A DNA stretch of 64,000 bases. Origin: Clavaria fumosa (lineage: Eukaryota; Basidiomycota; Agaricomycetes; Agaricales; Clavariaceae). The notes under the pieces are model-generated. The model was not told the DNA's origin, searched no databases, and saw only the letters and a list, made by a program, of their open reading frames with translations. Position 1 is the first letter of the stretch; each line of letters opens with the position of its first letter. This document shows, piece after piece, positions 20,701-30,631 of the stretch. Made by a program: the position numbers and the translations under genes. The stretch covers positions 186,001 through 250,000 of the forward strand of contig OX637800.1 in NCBI GenBank assembly GCA_951802425.1, given 5' to 3'.

Positions 20701-23700
20701 TGGATATCCCAATATCTCCAATGATATCCTATTTAATGTAGTGGCTTGGATTCAAACCAGTCACGGATATCCTATTGACTTTGGCAGCTTGGATTACAAC
20801 CGTTCAAGGATATCCTATTTAATTTGGTGGTCTGGATTGAAACTAGTCAAGGATATCCTATTTATTTTGGTAGCCGTGATTCAAACTAGGCAAGGATATC
20901 CTATTCATTTTGGTAGCCTAGATTTGAACTAGTCAAGGATATCCTATTTATTTTGGTAGCCTGGATTCAAACTAGTCAAGGATATCCCATTTATTTTGGT
21001 ACCTTGATTCAAACTAGGCAAGGATATCCTATTTATTTTGGTAGCCTTGATTCAAACTAGGCAAGGATATCCTATTTACTTTCGTAGCCTTGATTCAAAC
21101 TAGGCAAGGATATCCTATTTATTATGGTAGCCTTGATTCAAACTAGTCAAGGATATCCTATTTATTTTGGTAGCCTTGGTTCAAACTAGGCAAGGATATC
21201 CTATTTATTTTGGTAGCCTTGGTTCAAACTAGGCAAGGATATCCTATTTACTTTGGTAGCCTAGATTGGAACTAGTCAAGGATATCCTATTTATTTTGGT
21301 AGCCTGGATTCAAACTAATCAAGGATATCCCATTTATTTTGGTAGCCTTGATTCAAACTAGGTAAGGATATCCTATTTACTTTGGTAGCCTGGATTCAAA
21401 CTAATCAAGGATATCCTATTTACTTTGGTAGCCTGGATTCAAACTAATCAAGGATATCCTATTTACTTTGGTAGCCTAGATTGGAACTAGTCAAGGATAT
21501 CCTATTTATTTTGGTAGCCTTGATTCAAACTAGGCAAGGATATCCTATTTACTTTCGTAGCCTTGATTCAAACTAGTCAAGGATATCCCATTTATTTTGG
21601 TAGCCTTGATTCAAACTAGGCAAGGATATCCTATCTATTTTGGTAGCCTTGATTCAAACTAGGCAAGGATATCCTATTTATTATGGTAGCCTTGATTCAA
21701 ACTAGGCAAGGATATCTTATTTATTTTGGTACCTTGATTCAAACTAGGCAAGGATATCCTATTTACTTTGGTAGCCTAGATTGGAACTAGTCAAGGATAT
21801 CCTATTTATTTTGGTAGCCTGGATTCAAACTAATCAAGGATATCCCATTTATTTTGGTAGCCTTGATTCAAACTAGGCAAGGATATCCTATTTACTTTGG
21901 TAGCCTTGATTCAAACCAGTCACGGATATCCTATTGACTTTGGCGGCTTGGATTACAACCAGTCAAGGATATCCTATTTACTTTGGTAGCCTAGATTGGA
22001 ACTAGTCAAGGATATCCTATTTATTTTGGTAGCCTTGGTTCAAACTAGGCAAGGATATCCTATTTACTTTGGTAGCCTAGATTGGAACTAGTCAAGGATA
22101 TCCTATTTATTTTGGTAGCCTGGATTCAAACTAATCAAGGATATCCTATTTACTTTGGTAGCCTGGATTGGAACTAGTCAAGGATATCCTATTTATTATG
22201 GTAGCCTTGATTCAAACTAGGCAAGGATATCTTATTTATTTTGGTACCTTGATTCAAACTAGGCAAGGATATCCTATTTACTTTGGTAGCCTAGATTGGA
22301 ACTAGTCAAGGATATCCTATTTATTTTGGTAGCCTGGATTCAAACTAATCAAGGATATCCCATTTATTTTGGTAGCCTTGATTCAAACTAGGCAAGGATA
22401 TCCTATCTATTTTGGTAGCCTTGATTCAAACTAGGCAAGGATATCCTATTTATTATGGTAGCCTTGATTCAAACTAGGCAAGGATATCTTATTTATTTTG
22501 GTACCTTGATTCAAACTAGGCAAGGATATCCTATTTACTTTGGTAGCCTAGATTGGAACTAGTCAAGGATATCCTATTTATTTTGGTAGCCTGGATTCAA
22601 ACTAATCAAGGATATCCCATTTATTTTGGTAGCCTTGATTCAAACTAGGCAAGGATATCCTATTTACTTTGGTAGCCTTGATTCAAACCAGTCACGGATA
22701 TCCTATTGACTTTGGCGGCTTGGATTACAACCAGTCAAGGATATCCTATTTACTTTGGTAGCCTAGATTGGAACTAGTCAAGGATATCCTATTTATTTTG
22801 GTAGCCTTGGTTCAAACTAGGCAAGGATATCCTATTTACTTTGGTAGCCTAGATTGGAACTAGTCAAGGATATCCTATTTATTTTGGTAGCCTGGATTCA
22901 AACTAATCAAGGATATCCCATTTATTTTGGTAGCCTTGATTCAAACTAGGCAAGGATATCCTATCTATTTTGGTAGCCTTGATTCAAACTAGGCAAGGAT
23001 ATCCTATTTATTATGGTAGCCTTGATTCAAACTAGGCAAGGATATCTTATTTATTTTGGTACCTTGATTCAAACTAGGCAAGGATATCCTATTTACTTTG
23101 GTAGCCTAGATTGGAACTAGTCAAGGATATCCTATTTATTTTGGTAGCCTTGATTCAAACTAGGCAAGGATATCTTATTTATTTTGGTACCTTGATTCAA
23201 ACTAGGCAAGGATATCCTATTTATTTTGGTAGCCTAGATTGGAACTAGTCAAGGATATCCTATTTATTTTGGTAGCCTTGATTCAAACTAGTCAAGGATA
23301 TCCCATTTATTTTGGTACCTTGATTCAAACTAGGCAAGGATATCCTATCTATTTTGGTAGCCTTGATTCAAACTAGGCAAGGATATCCTATTTATTTTGG
23401 TAGCCTTGATTCAAACTAGTCAAGGATAACCCATTTATTTTGGTACCTTGATTCAAACTAGGCAAGGATATCCTATCTATTTTGGTAGCCTTGATTCAAA
23501 CTAGGCAAGGATATCCTATTTATTATGGTAGCCTTGATTCAAACTAGGCAAGGATATCTTATTTATTTTGGTACCTTGATTCAAACTAGGCAAGGATATC
23601 CTATTTATTTTGGTAGCCTAGATTGGAACTAGTCAAGGATATCCTATTTATTTTGGTAGCCTGGATTCAAACTAGTCAAGGATATCCCATTTACTTTGGT

Positions 23701-25210
23701 AGCCTTGATTCAAACTAGGCAAGGATATCCTATTTACTTTGGTAGCCTAGATTGGAACTAGTCAAGAATATCCCATTTATTTTGGTAGCCTGGATTCAAA
23801 CTAGTCAAGGATATCCTATTTATTTTGGTAGCCTTGATTCAAACTGGGCAAGGATATCCTATTTATTTTGGTAGCCTAGATTGGAACTAGTCAAGGATAT
23901 CCTATTTATTTTGGTAGCCTTGATTCAAACTAGGCAAGGATATCCTATTTACTAGTCAAGGATATCCTATTTATTTTGGTAGCCTGGATTCAAACTAATC
24001 AAGGATATCCCATTTATTTTGGTAGCCTTGATTCAAACTCGGCAAGGATATCCTATTTACTTTGGTAGCCTGGATTGGAACTAGTCAAGGATATCCTATT
24101 TATTTTGGTAGCCTTGATTCAAACTAGGCAAGGATATCCTATTTATTATGGTAGCCTTGATTCAAACTAGTCAAGGATATCCTATTTATTTTGGTAGCCG
24201 TGATTCAAACTAGGCAAGGATATCCTATTTATTTTGGTAGCCGTGATTCAAACTAGGCAAGGATATCCTATTTATTTTGGTAGCCTAGATTTGAACTAGT
24301 CAAGGATATCCTATTTATTTTGGTAGCCTGGATTCAAACTAGTCAAGGATATCCCATTTATTTTGGTACCTTGATTCAAACTAGGCAAGGATATCCTATT
24401 TACTTTGGTAGCCTAGATTGGAACTAGTCAAGAATATCCCATTTATTTTGGTAGCCTAGATTGGAACTAGTCAAGGATATCCTATTTACTTTGGTACTGG
24501 ATTCAAACTAGTCAAGGATATCCCATTTATTTTGGTAGCCTGGCTTCAAACTAGTCAAGGATATCCTATTTATTTTGGTAGCCTTGATTCAAACTAGGCA
24601 AGGATATCCTATTTATTATGGTAGCCTTGATTCAAACTAGTCAAGGATATCCTATTTATTTTGGTAGCCGTGATTCAAACTAGGCAAGGATATCCTATTT
24701 ATTTTGGTAGCCTAGATTGGAACTAGTCAAGGATATCCTATTTATTTTGGTAGCCTGGATTCAAACTAGTCAAGGATATCCCATTTATTTTGGTAGCCTT
24801 GATTCAAACTAGGCAAGGATATCCTATTTACTTTGGTAGCCTAGATTGGAACTAGTCAAGAATATCCCATTTATTTTGGTAGCCTGGATCCAAACTAGTC
24901 ACGGATATCCTATTTCCTTTGGTAGCCTAGATTGGAACTAGTCAAGGATATCCTATTTACTTTGGTACTGGATTCAAACTAGTCAAGGATATCCCATTTA
25001 ACTTGGTGGCCTGGATTTTCTTCAGTCATGGATATCCTATTTATTATGGTTGCTTGGATTCAATCCAGTTAAGGATATCCTATTTAATTTGGTGGCCTGG
25101 ATTCAATCCAGTCACGGATACCCTATCCAATTTTGCTGGACCTGAGGTTATCCAGTCAAGAATATCCTATTTAATTCGCTGAACCCATGGTTATCCTGGC
25201 AAGGATATCC
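20701..25210 (-). repeat. 43-bp satellite array, right arm (about 105 units)
   Basis: On the plus strand the units read GGATATCCTATTTATTTTGG, then TAGCC..GATTCAAACTAG and GCAA or TCAA. The reverse complement is the same 43-bp unit as the left arm, but with arm-specific changes (CTAG for CTGG, GGCTACC for AGCCACC, AAAATAAATA for AATTAAATA). Some units are 42 bp (GGTACCTT instead of GGTAGCCTT). A block containing CAGTCACGG...TTGACTTTGGCGGC recurs at 21901 and 22673, a higher-order period of about 772 bp. There is no gene inside. Confidence 0.95.
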
Positions 25211-25336
25211 TCCACCGGCCACATATATTACTAGAAAATCAGATATCTCCGGCGGAATCCGGTACCCCGTTATATACAGGGGATTTGCAGTGTCCGGTAT
25301 CCCGTTGTATACTGGAATATCCGACTGAACTATGTG
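24992..25336 (-). repeat. Right terminal inverted repeat, high-identity outer part
   Basis: This is the reverse complement of 5953-6294. The cap occupies 25211-25336 and has the same 126-bp length as the left cap. It marks the right end of the KDZ element; the sequence beyond 25336 differs from that left of 5953. Confidence 0.85.
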
Positions 25337-25419
25337 TCTGAAGACGTCTATGGGTAAATGATTTCATGAATTGATTAAGGCTAAAGGCAGGTCATATTGG
25401 ACTAACCGGCGGACAAGTG

Positions 25420-26430
25420 TCAATGCAAAGACCTTCCATATTGGTTGAAGTCGGTGAAGAACGCTGTAAAGTTTTCCAAACCCGCCACGGAAAACACGCA
25501 TGGGGGGTTTCTTCCCCAGGCAGAGGCCCCTTCAAATTTTGGAAGTGGGGGGCTGGAAATTGATATGAGTAGTGAGCATTTGTTACAGTAACAGAGAGAG
25601 GACACACCCAAAAAAAGGAGGGGCCTGTGATCATCGTCGCGCGGGTTGGTTACTTTACTTGAGAGTTGCAACAGCGCTGATAAAGTGAAAGTAGATGCGG
25701 CAAGTCCAGCATCCTTGAAAATCCGGCGATCCCCTTGCTGGGATGTTCGTGGCGCAATCAACATCATTGGGGAGTCGAAGAAACTGCCAGCTGAGACGGA
25801 GCTGTTGGAGTGAGCAATGATAATTTTGTTATTTGTCAGGGAATGGAGAATCTGATTGTTTGCTTCCTTCCACAGATCCGTCGCGTTGCGCAAAGAGAGG
25901 GTGCAGGTGAGATTTTGCGCATCCAAAACCTTGAGCACTTGCATAATCTCTTCCAAAGTGAAACGGTAGGTATGTGACTCGCCACAGTCATCTGACAACT
26001 GAGAAGACAGTAAATAAAGGCTATCTTGAGGAATGAAAGTACCAACGGTGAACGGTAATAAGACAGCTAGGAAATCCGTACTTGTGGCAGGCCCGGACTG
26101 GTTGGGATGATTATTGTGGTTTCCTCTCCGCCCTCCACCCCTGAAAGTGCCTCGCGATCCCCTGTGCATGCGCGCAATTGATTTACTCCTCCTCCTTACC
26201 ACATCTGAGGACGAGGGATTTGGACTGAAAATGAAAGCAGATATGGGTTGCGAGGGTGCCCGGGAACGTGCAGAGGGAAGTCCCGCCGCTTGGCGGGGCA
26301 CGTGCGTGGAGACGTCCGCTGTTACAACAGTGGAACGAGCCGGTGCGCTATGAACCATCAGTAATGAGCAAAAGACCAAGGGCACGAGAAGCATCAGAGT
26401 ACTGACAGCATCGGTCCATGAGAAATCCAT
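25420..26430 (-). CDS. Hypothetical protein with signal-peptide-like N-terminus
   Basis: The start is placed at the Met of MDFSWTDAVSTLM because a hydrophobic run (LMLLVPLVFCSLLMVHSA) follows at once, as in a signal peptide or anchor; the frame stays open upstream to 26466. A Ser/Pro/Arg-rich linker with an RG-rich patch (GSRGTFRGGGRRG) leads to a likely 48-nt intron (25999-26046). Then comes a compact region with LEEIMQVLKVLDAQNLTCTL and NNKIIIAHSNSSVSAGSFFDS that looks like a conserved fungal secreted-protein fold of unknown function. Codons after about 25650 are less convincing, so the true 3' end may be earlier. It lies just outside the right end of the KDZ element. Confidence 0.45.
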   Translation of the reverse strand: MDFSWTDAVSTLMLLVPLVFCSLLMVHSAPARSTVVTADVSTHVPRQAAGLPSARSRAPSQPISAFIFSPNPSSSDVVRRRSKSIARMHRGSRGTFRGGGRRGNHNNHPNQSGPATSTDFLAVLLPFTVGTFIPQDSLYLLSSQLSDDCGESHTYRFTLEEIMQVLKVLDAQNLTCTLSLRNATDLWKEANNQILHSLTNNKIIIAHSNSSVSAGSFFDSPMMLIAPRTSQQGDRRIFKDAGLAASTFTLSALLQLSSKVTNPRDDDHRPLLFLGVSSLCYCNKCSLLISISSPPLPKFEGASAWGRNPPCVFSVAGLENFTAFFTDFNQYGRSLH

Positions 26431-26466
26431 GAGGAAGCGCAAATGCAAGTCATGTTTGTGCTCCAA

Positions 26467-27322
26467 GTTTCGCGCTCATTTCTCTGCCCATGACAGTCAG
26501 TGGAACCTCATTTCGCTGTTGCTAGAAACGCACTGGGTAGAACCCGCCGCACATACTCCGTGCACACCCGCCTTTATTATTTGAGAATTCGTTGGCACAC
26601 AACATGATATGTTGCCACCATACGTGAGTGCAAACGCAACGGTCTGCAGCACTGCGGGGTGTCTATACCATCCAGTACTGATTAGTCGTGAAATCAAGGA
26701 TTTATTTCAGAGCCGGCACACACTAGATGAAATTCATGTGTTGAAAACGCTCCGCATTCACATTCAGCTGCTTGGCACTGTCCTCGTGCTTGAAGAGTCG
26801 GCATGGCAAGACACGAGAGCACAAGACACGAGAGCACAAAGACAGGTTCACAAAGAATGTCCTCGCACAGGACCTCGTGCAACGGCCATTTCTCAGCTCG
26901 GCCCTCAACCCAGCCCTCAGCTCAGCTCCCAGCTCGGCTCTCAGCTTGGTTCTCAACCCTGTTCCCAAGCTGGGAAAATAGCAACCGATAGTGGCATATT
27001 GTATTGTGAGAGATCGAAGCATTCAAGTTCTGATGTACTAAGATGTACTAAGACTTATAATTCGCACTAAGAACCGCAATGACGTCACCTTTATCCGTTG
27101 AAGATGCGCGACCATGCCTTGTCTGCTAGCCATTTCGATTCCTTGATAGCCAGTAAGCTTGGACAGGCCCAAATCAGAAATCAATTGTTCGCACCAACTC
27201 TCCAATTGGAGTCTCAGAGGCTTGAGCTGCTTGACGGGGTGGTACCACCTTCTAGAACATCAGAAATGCGCATCCTCACTATATAAAGGCTTGTTGGTTC
27301 CTTTTGGTACAGGGTACGGACA
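26467..27322. other. Intergenic DNA with simple repeats
   Basis: 26805-26845 has a tandem GACACGAGAGCACAA motif. 26898-26975 has an 11-12-bp CAGCTC(G/C)GCTCTC-type minisatellite that keeps frames open on both strands. A TATATAAA at 27280-27287 lies about 35 bp before the ATG at 27323 and could be its TATA box. Confidence 0.4.
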
Positions 27323-29001
27323 ATGGCTAGCCCCTCAAGCCGCCGCTCGATTCGCCAACGTGTGGCACGGGTTCGCAATGACGAGTTTGACATCTTGCTG
27401 CTTACTGGCCGGGATTCTCACTCACCTCGCCCTCCCCCGATGTCTCCCACCTCTCGGGTTCTCCATACCCCACATCCTCGAGGTACCAACAACCGAAGGC
27501 AGCAGATGACCACCGCTCCTACGTCTTCCTCCGTTATTCAAGGTTCGTTACTTGAAAGTGCTATGTCTCTGGTGATAATGATTTGGCCCCCAAGAATTCT
27601 CGCCCGAAACTCATGGTACGGTAGACGATCCAACGGGTCAGGGTGAGGTTGATAGTGTTGCTAGTAAGTCATGGTTCATTGAGGAGTACTACTTCTGACC
27701 ATTTGCTTAGGCTTCTCTTCACCAAACCTGTCGAGCACTGAATTAGAAGCAGCGATGCCACCTATCAATTACACAGAACCTACTTTCAAGGAAACGCTTC
27801 AACGTTTGTGTGCCATTGATGACCCGCCAACACCCCAACCAGCGATACTGCTCCTCTTAGAGACGCCGACTTCATCACCATCGAGCCCATCATCGAATCT
27901 GTACTCGCTGCCAGGCAGCCCACAGCAGCGCACACAGATGCTGCCTGCTGACCAACTGAGCCAAGTATATCCAGCATCACTGCTTATTGGTTTGTGCCAC
28001 GATGTAAAGAGCCTCAGACGGACGTTCCTCGAAACACAGCTCCTCCTAGAACGCAAACCGATGATCAGCGCGATCCTCCGACAAATCCTCGAACGGCGCT
28101 ATTCCCAGGTTTCACTCATCCTTGGAAAGTGGTCCCATAATCTGACCACATATGTTGCGACCTCTCGGCTCCCCATCGATATCGAAGATTCACAGTATGA
28201 CCATTATCGAACACACTTTAGATACATCAGCACCCTCGAGGCAGCACTGCGCGACGATCAGGGACCAGGTGAAGAGAAGCAGATTAGCCCTGCGCCGGAG
28301 TCAGAAGAGAGGACACGCTTTTGCATGCGAATAGAAATAGATCCGGCCCTTCCTCTCTTCGTTCTCTACATCCAAGAGGTATGTAAGTTTCGTTTGACCT
28401 GATGTCCAACACTCATTGTGCGAAAGGATTCACAAACCCATGACCCGGCCCGTGTTTCAAATGCACCCCCACAAGTCATGGATCCCGTCTGCAGCAGCCA
28501 CAATGAACCTGCGGGGACACGACTCAATTATCTTCACACAACCTATCCGGAACTGGCAGCCATTCTAGAAGGACTCAAGAACCCTTTTTACGGGAAGGGC
28601 TACGTGCATGGTGTGCACTATCGAATTTTTACGAGGATCAAAGGAAATCATCACGTGACTCAAAAGGAGATCATTGGCTTCCTCGGACATCAAGTACATT
28701 CTTGGCGGAATATTAAATCACGGTGTCAGAGAGCAATTGCAACCTATCAGCACTGGACAAGCACGTGTTACGCGGCGACCGTCTACCATCTCAACAGGAA
28801 TGCGACCGGAACGTTTTAAAAGCCATCTTCACAGGCTCCGAGTCGGAGATCCACCTGCTGCCAGTGTCAGAATCCGGTTCAGACAGCACGTCAGATCATG
28901 GTAATGACAATGTTGATCAAATACTAGCAGCTAAGTTGGCATCAGCACAACTTTTAAAAATTGTTGAGCGTTTTCAGAAGTGGACGGCGAAGGAAAATTG
29001 A
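27323..29001 (+). CDS. Uncertain multi-exon hypothetical gene (possibly two)
   Basis: A TATA-like box precedes MASPSSRRSIRQRVARVRNDE. Downstream, open stretches with plausible splice signals continue to 29001: a Pro/Ser/Thr-rich part (27755-28400), a part with ELAAILEGLKNPFYGKGY (28418-28819), and a last frame with LSALDKHVLRGD and an acidic Ser/Glu run ending in LKIVERFQKWTAKEN. Short GT-AG introns are visible (for example 27662-27709), but I could not connect all pieces in one frame. No domain is recognised; the composition suggests a disordered, proline-rich protein. It may be a decayed gene or a transposon-associated one. Confidence 0.35.
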
Positions 29002-29340
29002 GGTTTGAAATTTATAATACATTCGTTCTGTACATACATGTGCAAGTCTTGAATACTAGTACATCATCCGGTGGGCCGAAGACGGACACCAGGACGCGAG
29101 TGAGACCGTGCACGACGATGGCAGACCCGTCAGCTTGCCCGTGCTCGGCGAGGTCGATGCCCATGGGCGAAGCTCATATTGCCTGCGGCCATCTGAACAG
29201 AAACTGCTGTCAGAGCACCTCGATTCTGAATGCAGTTGTATCAGGCGCAGCCTGATACGTGCCATAAAATTTCTGACCAGAGGCTGTTTGGCGACGTGCA
29301 CATGGATTGCAGTCGGTTGCTGAGCTAAGCCATGGTGGCG

Positions 29341-29500
29341 GTTGTCTTCAAGCACTTTCGCATTTACCAGATATTTGGTGCCAATACCTCCATCGGGAAG
29401 ACCATCGTAGCCACTGCCCTTGTCCGCTCTTCCGCTTGTGACACGTTCTATTTCAAGCCAGTGAGCACAGGTACAGGTCCAGATTCTGATGCAGACAAGA
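29341..29500 (+). pseudogene. 5' fragment of bifunctional dethiobiotin synthetase / DAPA aminotransferase
   Basis: The peptide YQIFGANTSIGKTIVATAL, followed by FYFKPVSTG, matches the N-terminus of fungal BioD-type dethiobiotin synthetases (biotin pathway, mitochondrial fusion with the BioA-type aminotransferase). The P-loop (GANTSIGKT) and the substrate-binding KPVSTG are intact. Similarity ends near DSDADK at about 29500; the following codons are unrelated and a stop comes at 29545-29547. A full protein would need several hundred more residues, so this is a truncated copy. It is one of three host-gene 5' fragments in the window. Confidence 0.65.
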
Positions 29501-29547
29501 TGTGCGCAACGCGTCCCAGACTTGCGCTTACTGTCATTTGCACGTGA

Positions 29548-30031
29548 CTTGTCGCCGCGGCAAAAAATGCACTTCATTAAAAAGTCCCAAACTTTTGGAG
29601 GCTATATCTCAGTAAATACTCAACATGTTGACTAGAAATTGAATATCTGAGACCCTCAACCTTGTATTTAGATGCAGCCAGATTTATAGGCTCTAATGTT
29701 TAGATTTGCAAAATTTGAATTTTCAGGTCATGTCACTGCAATACAGTGGTTGCGCAACCCCAATTGGTGTGTATGCGACCAACACCAACACCTCCACGTA
29801 CGTCGCAACACACTGCGCCTGCGCAAGGGCACCAGGAGGGCCAGGACCGGAGGGTGTGCAGATGCGAGGAGCGCACAGATGCTGTGCATCTCCCCCTCCC
29901 CACTATCACCACAGCTGGGTTCACACCACCCTTAGCCTACGGCAACATGGTATCTTGATTCATCCCTCCGCGATCTCTATTATCCCAACATCCACAGTAC
30001 TAGTCAGGACAAAGAAACAAGGGGAAAGAAG
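29548..30031. other. Intergenic DNA
   Basis: An AT-rich half and a GC-rich half hold overlapping frames on both strands, none resembling a known protein. 29735-29935 is rich in CAC/ACC runs. Confidence 0.35.
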
Positions 30032-30415
30032 ATGGGAGCCAGCTTATCTCGTCTGCTCTGCAGCATGCGCCTTCTGCTCAAGTCGATCAAGCACTACGAT
30101 GCCGTCGCCACGCAGCTCACACTTTCCCCTGGACTGCCCAGTGCCATGCCCACGCACTCATTCTGGATGCACCCGCCCGCAGAGGGTGTCACAACGCATC
30201 GCTCACCGCTCCCTGCGCACACGGATGTCGTCATCGTTGGCAGCGGCATCAGTGTCGCGCGAGCGTTGTTGATGCGCGCTGATGCTGCCAAGAAGACTGG
30301 CATAGAGAATGGCGGTGAAAAAGTAGGGTGCTCCGAGGCCTTGCGCATTGTCATGCTCGAGGCGCGTGAAGCGTGTTCGGGCGCGACAGGGCGGTTCGTG
30401 TTCCCACCTCCCTAG
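30032..30415 (+). pseudogene. 5' fragment of an FAD-dependent oxidoreductase (DAO family)
   Basis: The frame starting MGASLSRLLCSMRLL contains PTHSFWMHPP, a dinucleotide-binding strand TDVVIVGSGIS-VARALL and RIVMLEAREACSGATGR, the opening of fungal DAO-family FAD oxidoreductases. The Rossmann GxGxxG is damaged: VVIVGSGI is followed directly by SVARALL, so one or more Gly-containing residues of the loop are missing. The usual NGGH after GATGR is replaced by FVFPPP and a stop at 30413-30415. About three quarters of the enzyme is missing. It is probably a dead fragment rather than a short functional gene. Confidence 0.65.
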
Positions 30416-30631
30416 TCTCGCATCGAATTGATCCAATGAGCCATAGTTTGCATGCAGCGGAGACGAGGCAAGAACGCAACTCGCACACGTCCAACGGTCA
30501 GCACTAAACTGTAAATATTCAACGTTATTCAACGTTCACCTGCTGGCTGGCACCGCGAGGACTGCCAATAACAGCCGTTGCTCGCCACTCAACGGTTGCA
30601 ATTCAAGTTGTTGGGTTCGAAACCTTCTATC

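Larger units (their letters stand above)
5953..25336 (+). mobile_element. Giant KDZ DNA transposon with satellite-built terminal inverted repeats
   Basis: The two ends are inverted copies of each other. Starting at CACATAGTTCAG (5953) and at its complement ending at 25336, a 126-bp cap matches with three mismatches. The next units follow in the same irregular order on both sides for about 345 bp in all; the arms then diverge into 43-bp satellites of opposite orientation. Inside are a KDZ transposase (16984-20620), a PHD-finger cargo gene (14728-16381) and an 804-aa gene (10182-12956, minus). KDZ transposons, described mainly from basidiomycetes, encode a DDE transposase with a zinc cluster and often carry accessory genes. 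I see no convincing target-site duplication: the left flank reads CACATAGC and the right flank TCTGAAGA. The element may be old, rearranged, or have a terminus a few bases off my call. Confidence 0.85.

Noticed and set aside
5945..25344. Target-site duplication at the KDZ element ends
   Set aside because: The 8 bp outside each end (CACATAGC and TCTGAAGA) do not match; the shared CACATAG is inverted, thus part of the TIR, not a direct repeat.
26800..26990. Overlapping Ser/Leu/Gln-rich frames
   Set aside because: They follow a short minisatellite and are open in several frames on both strands.
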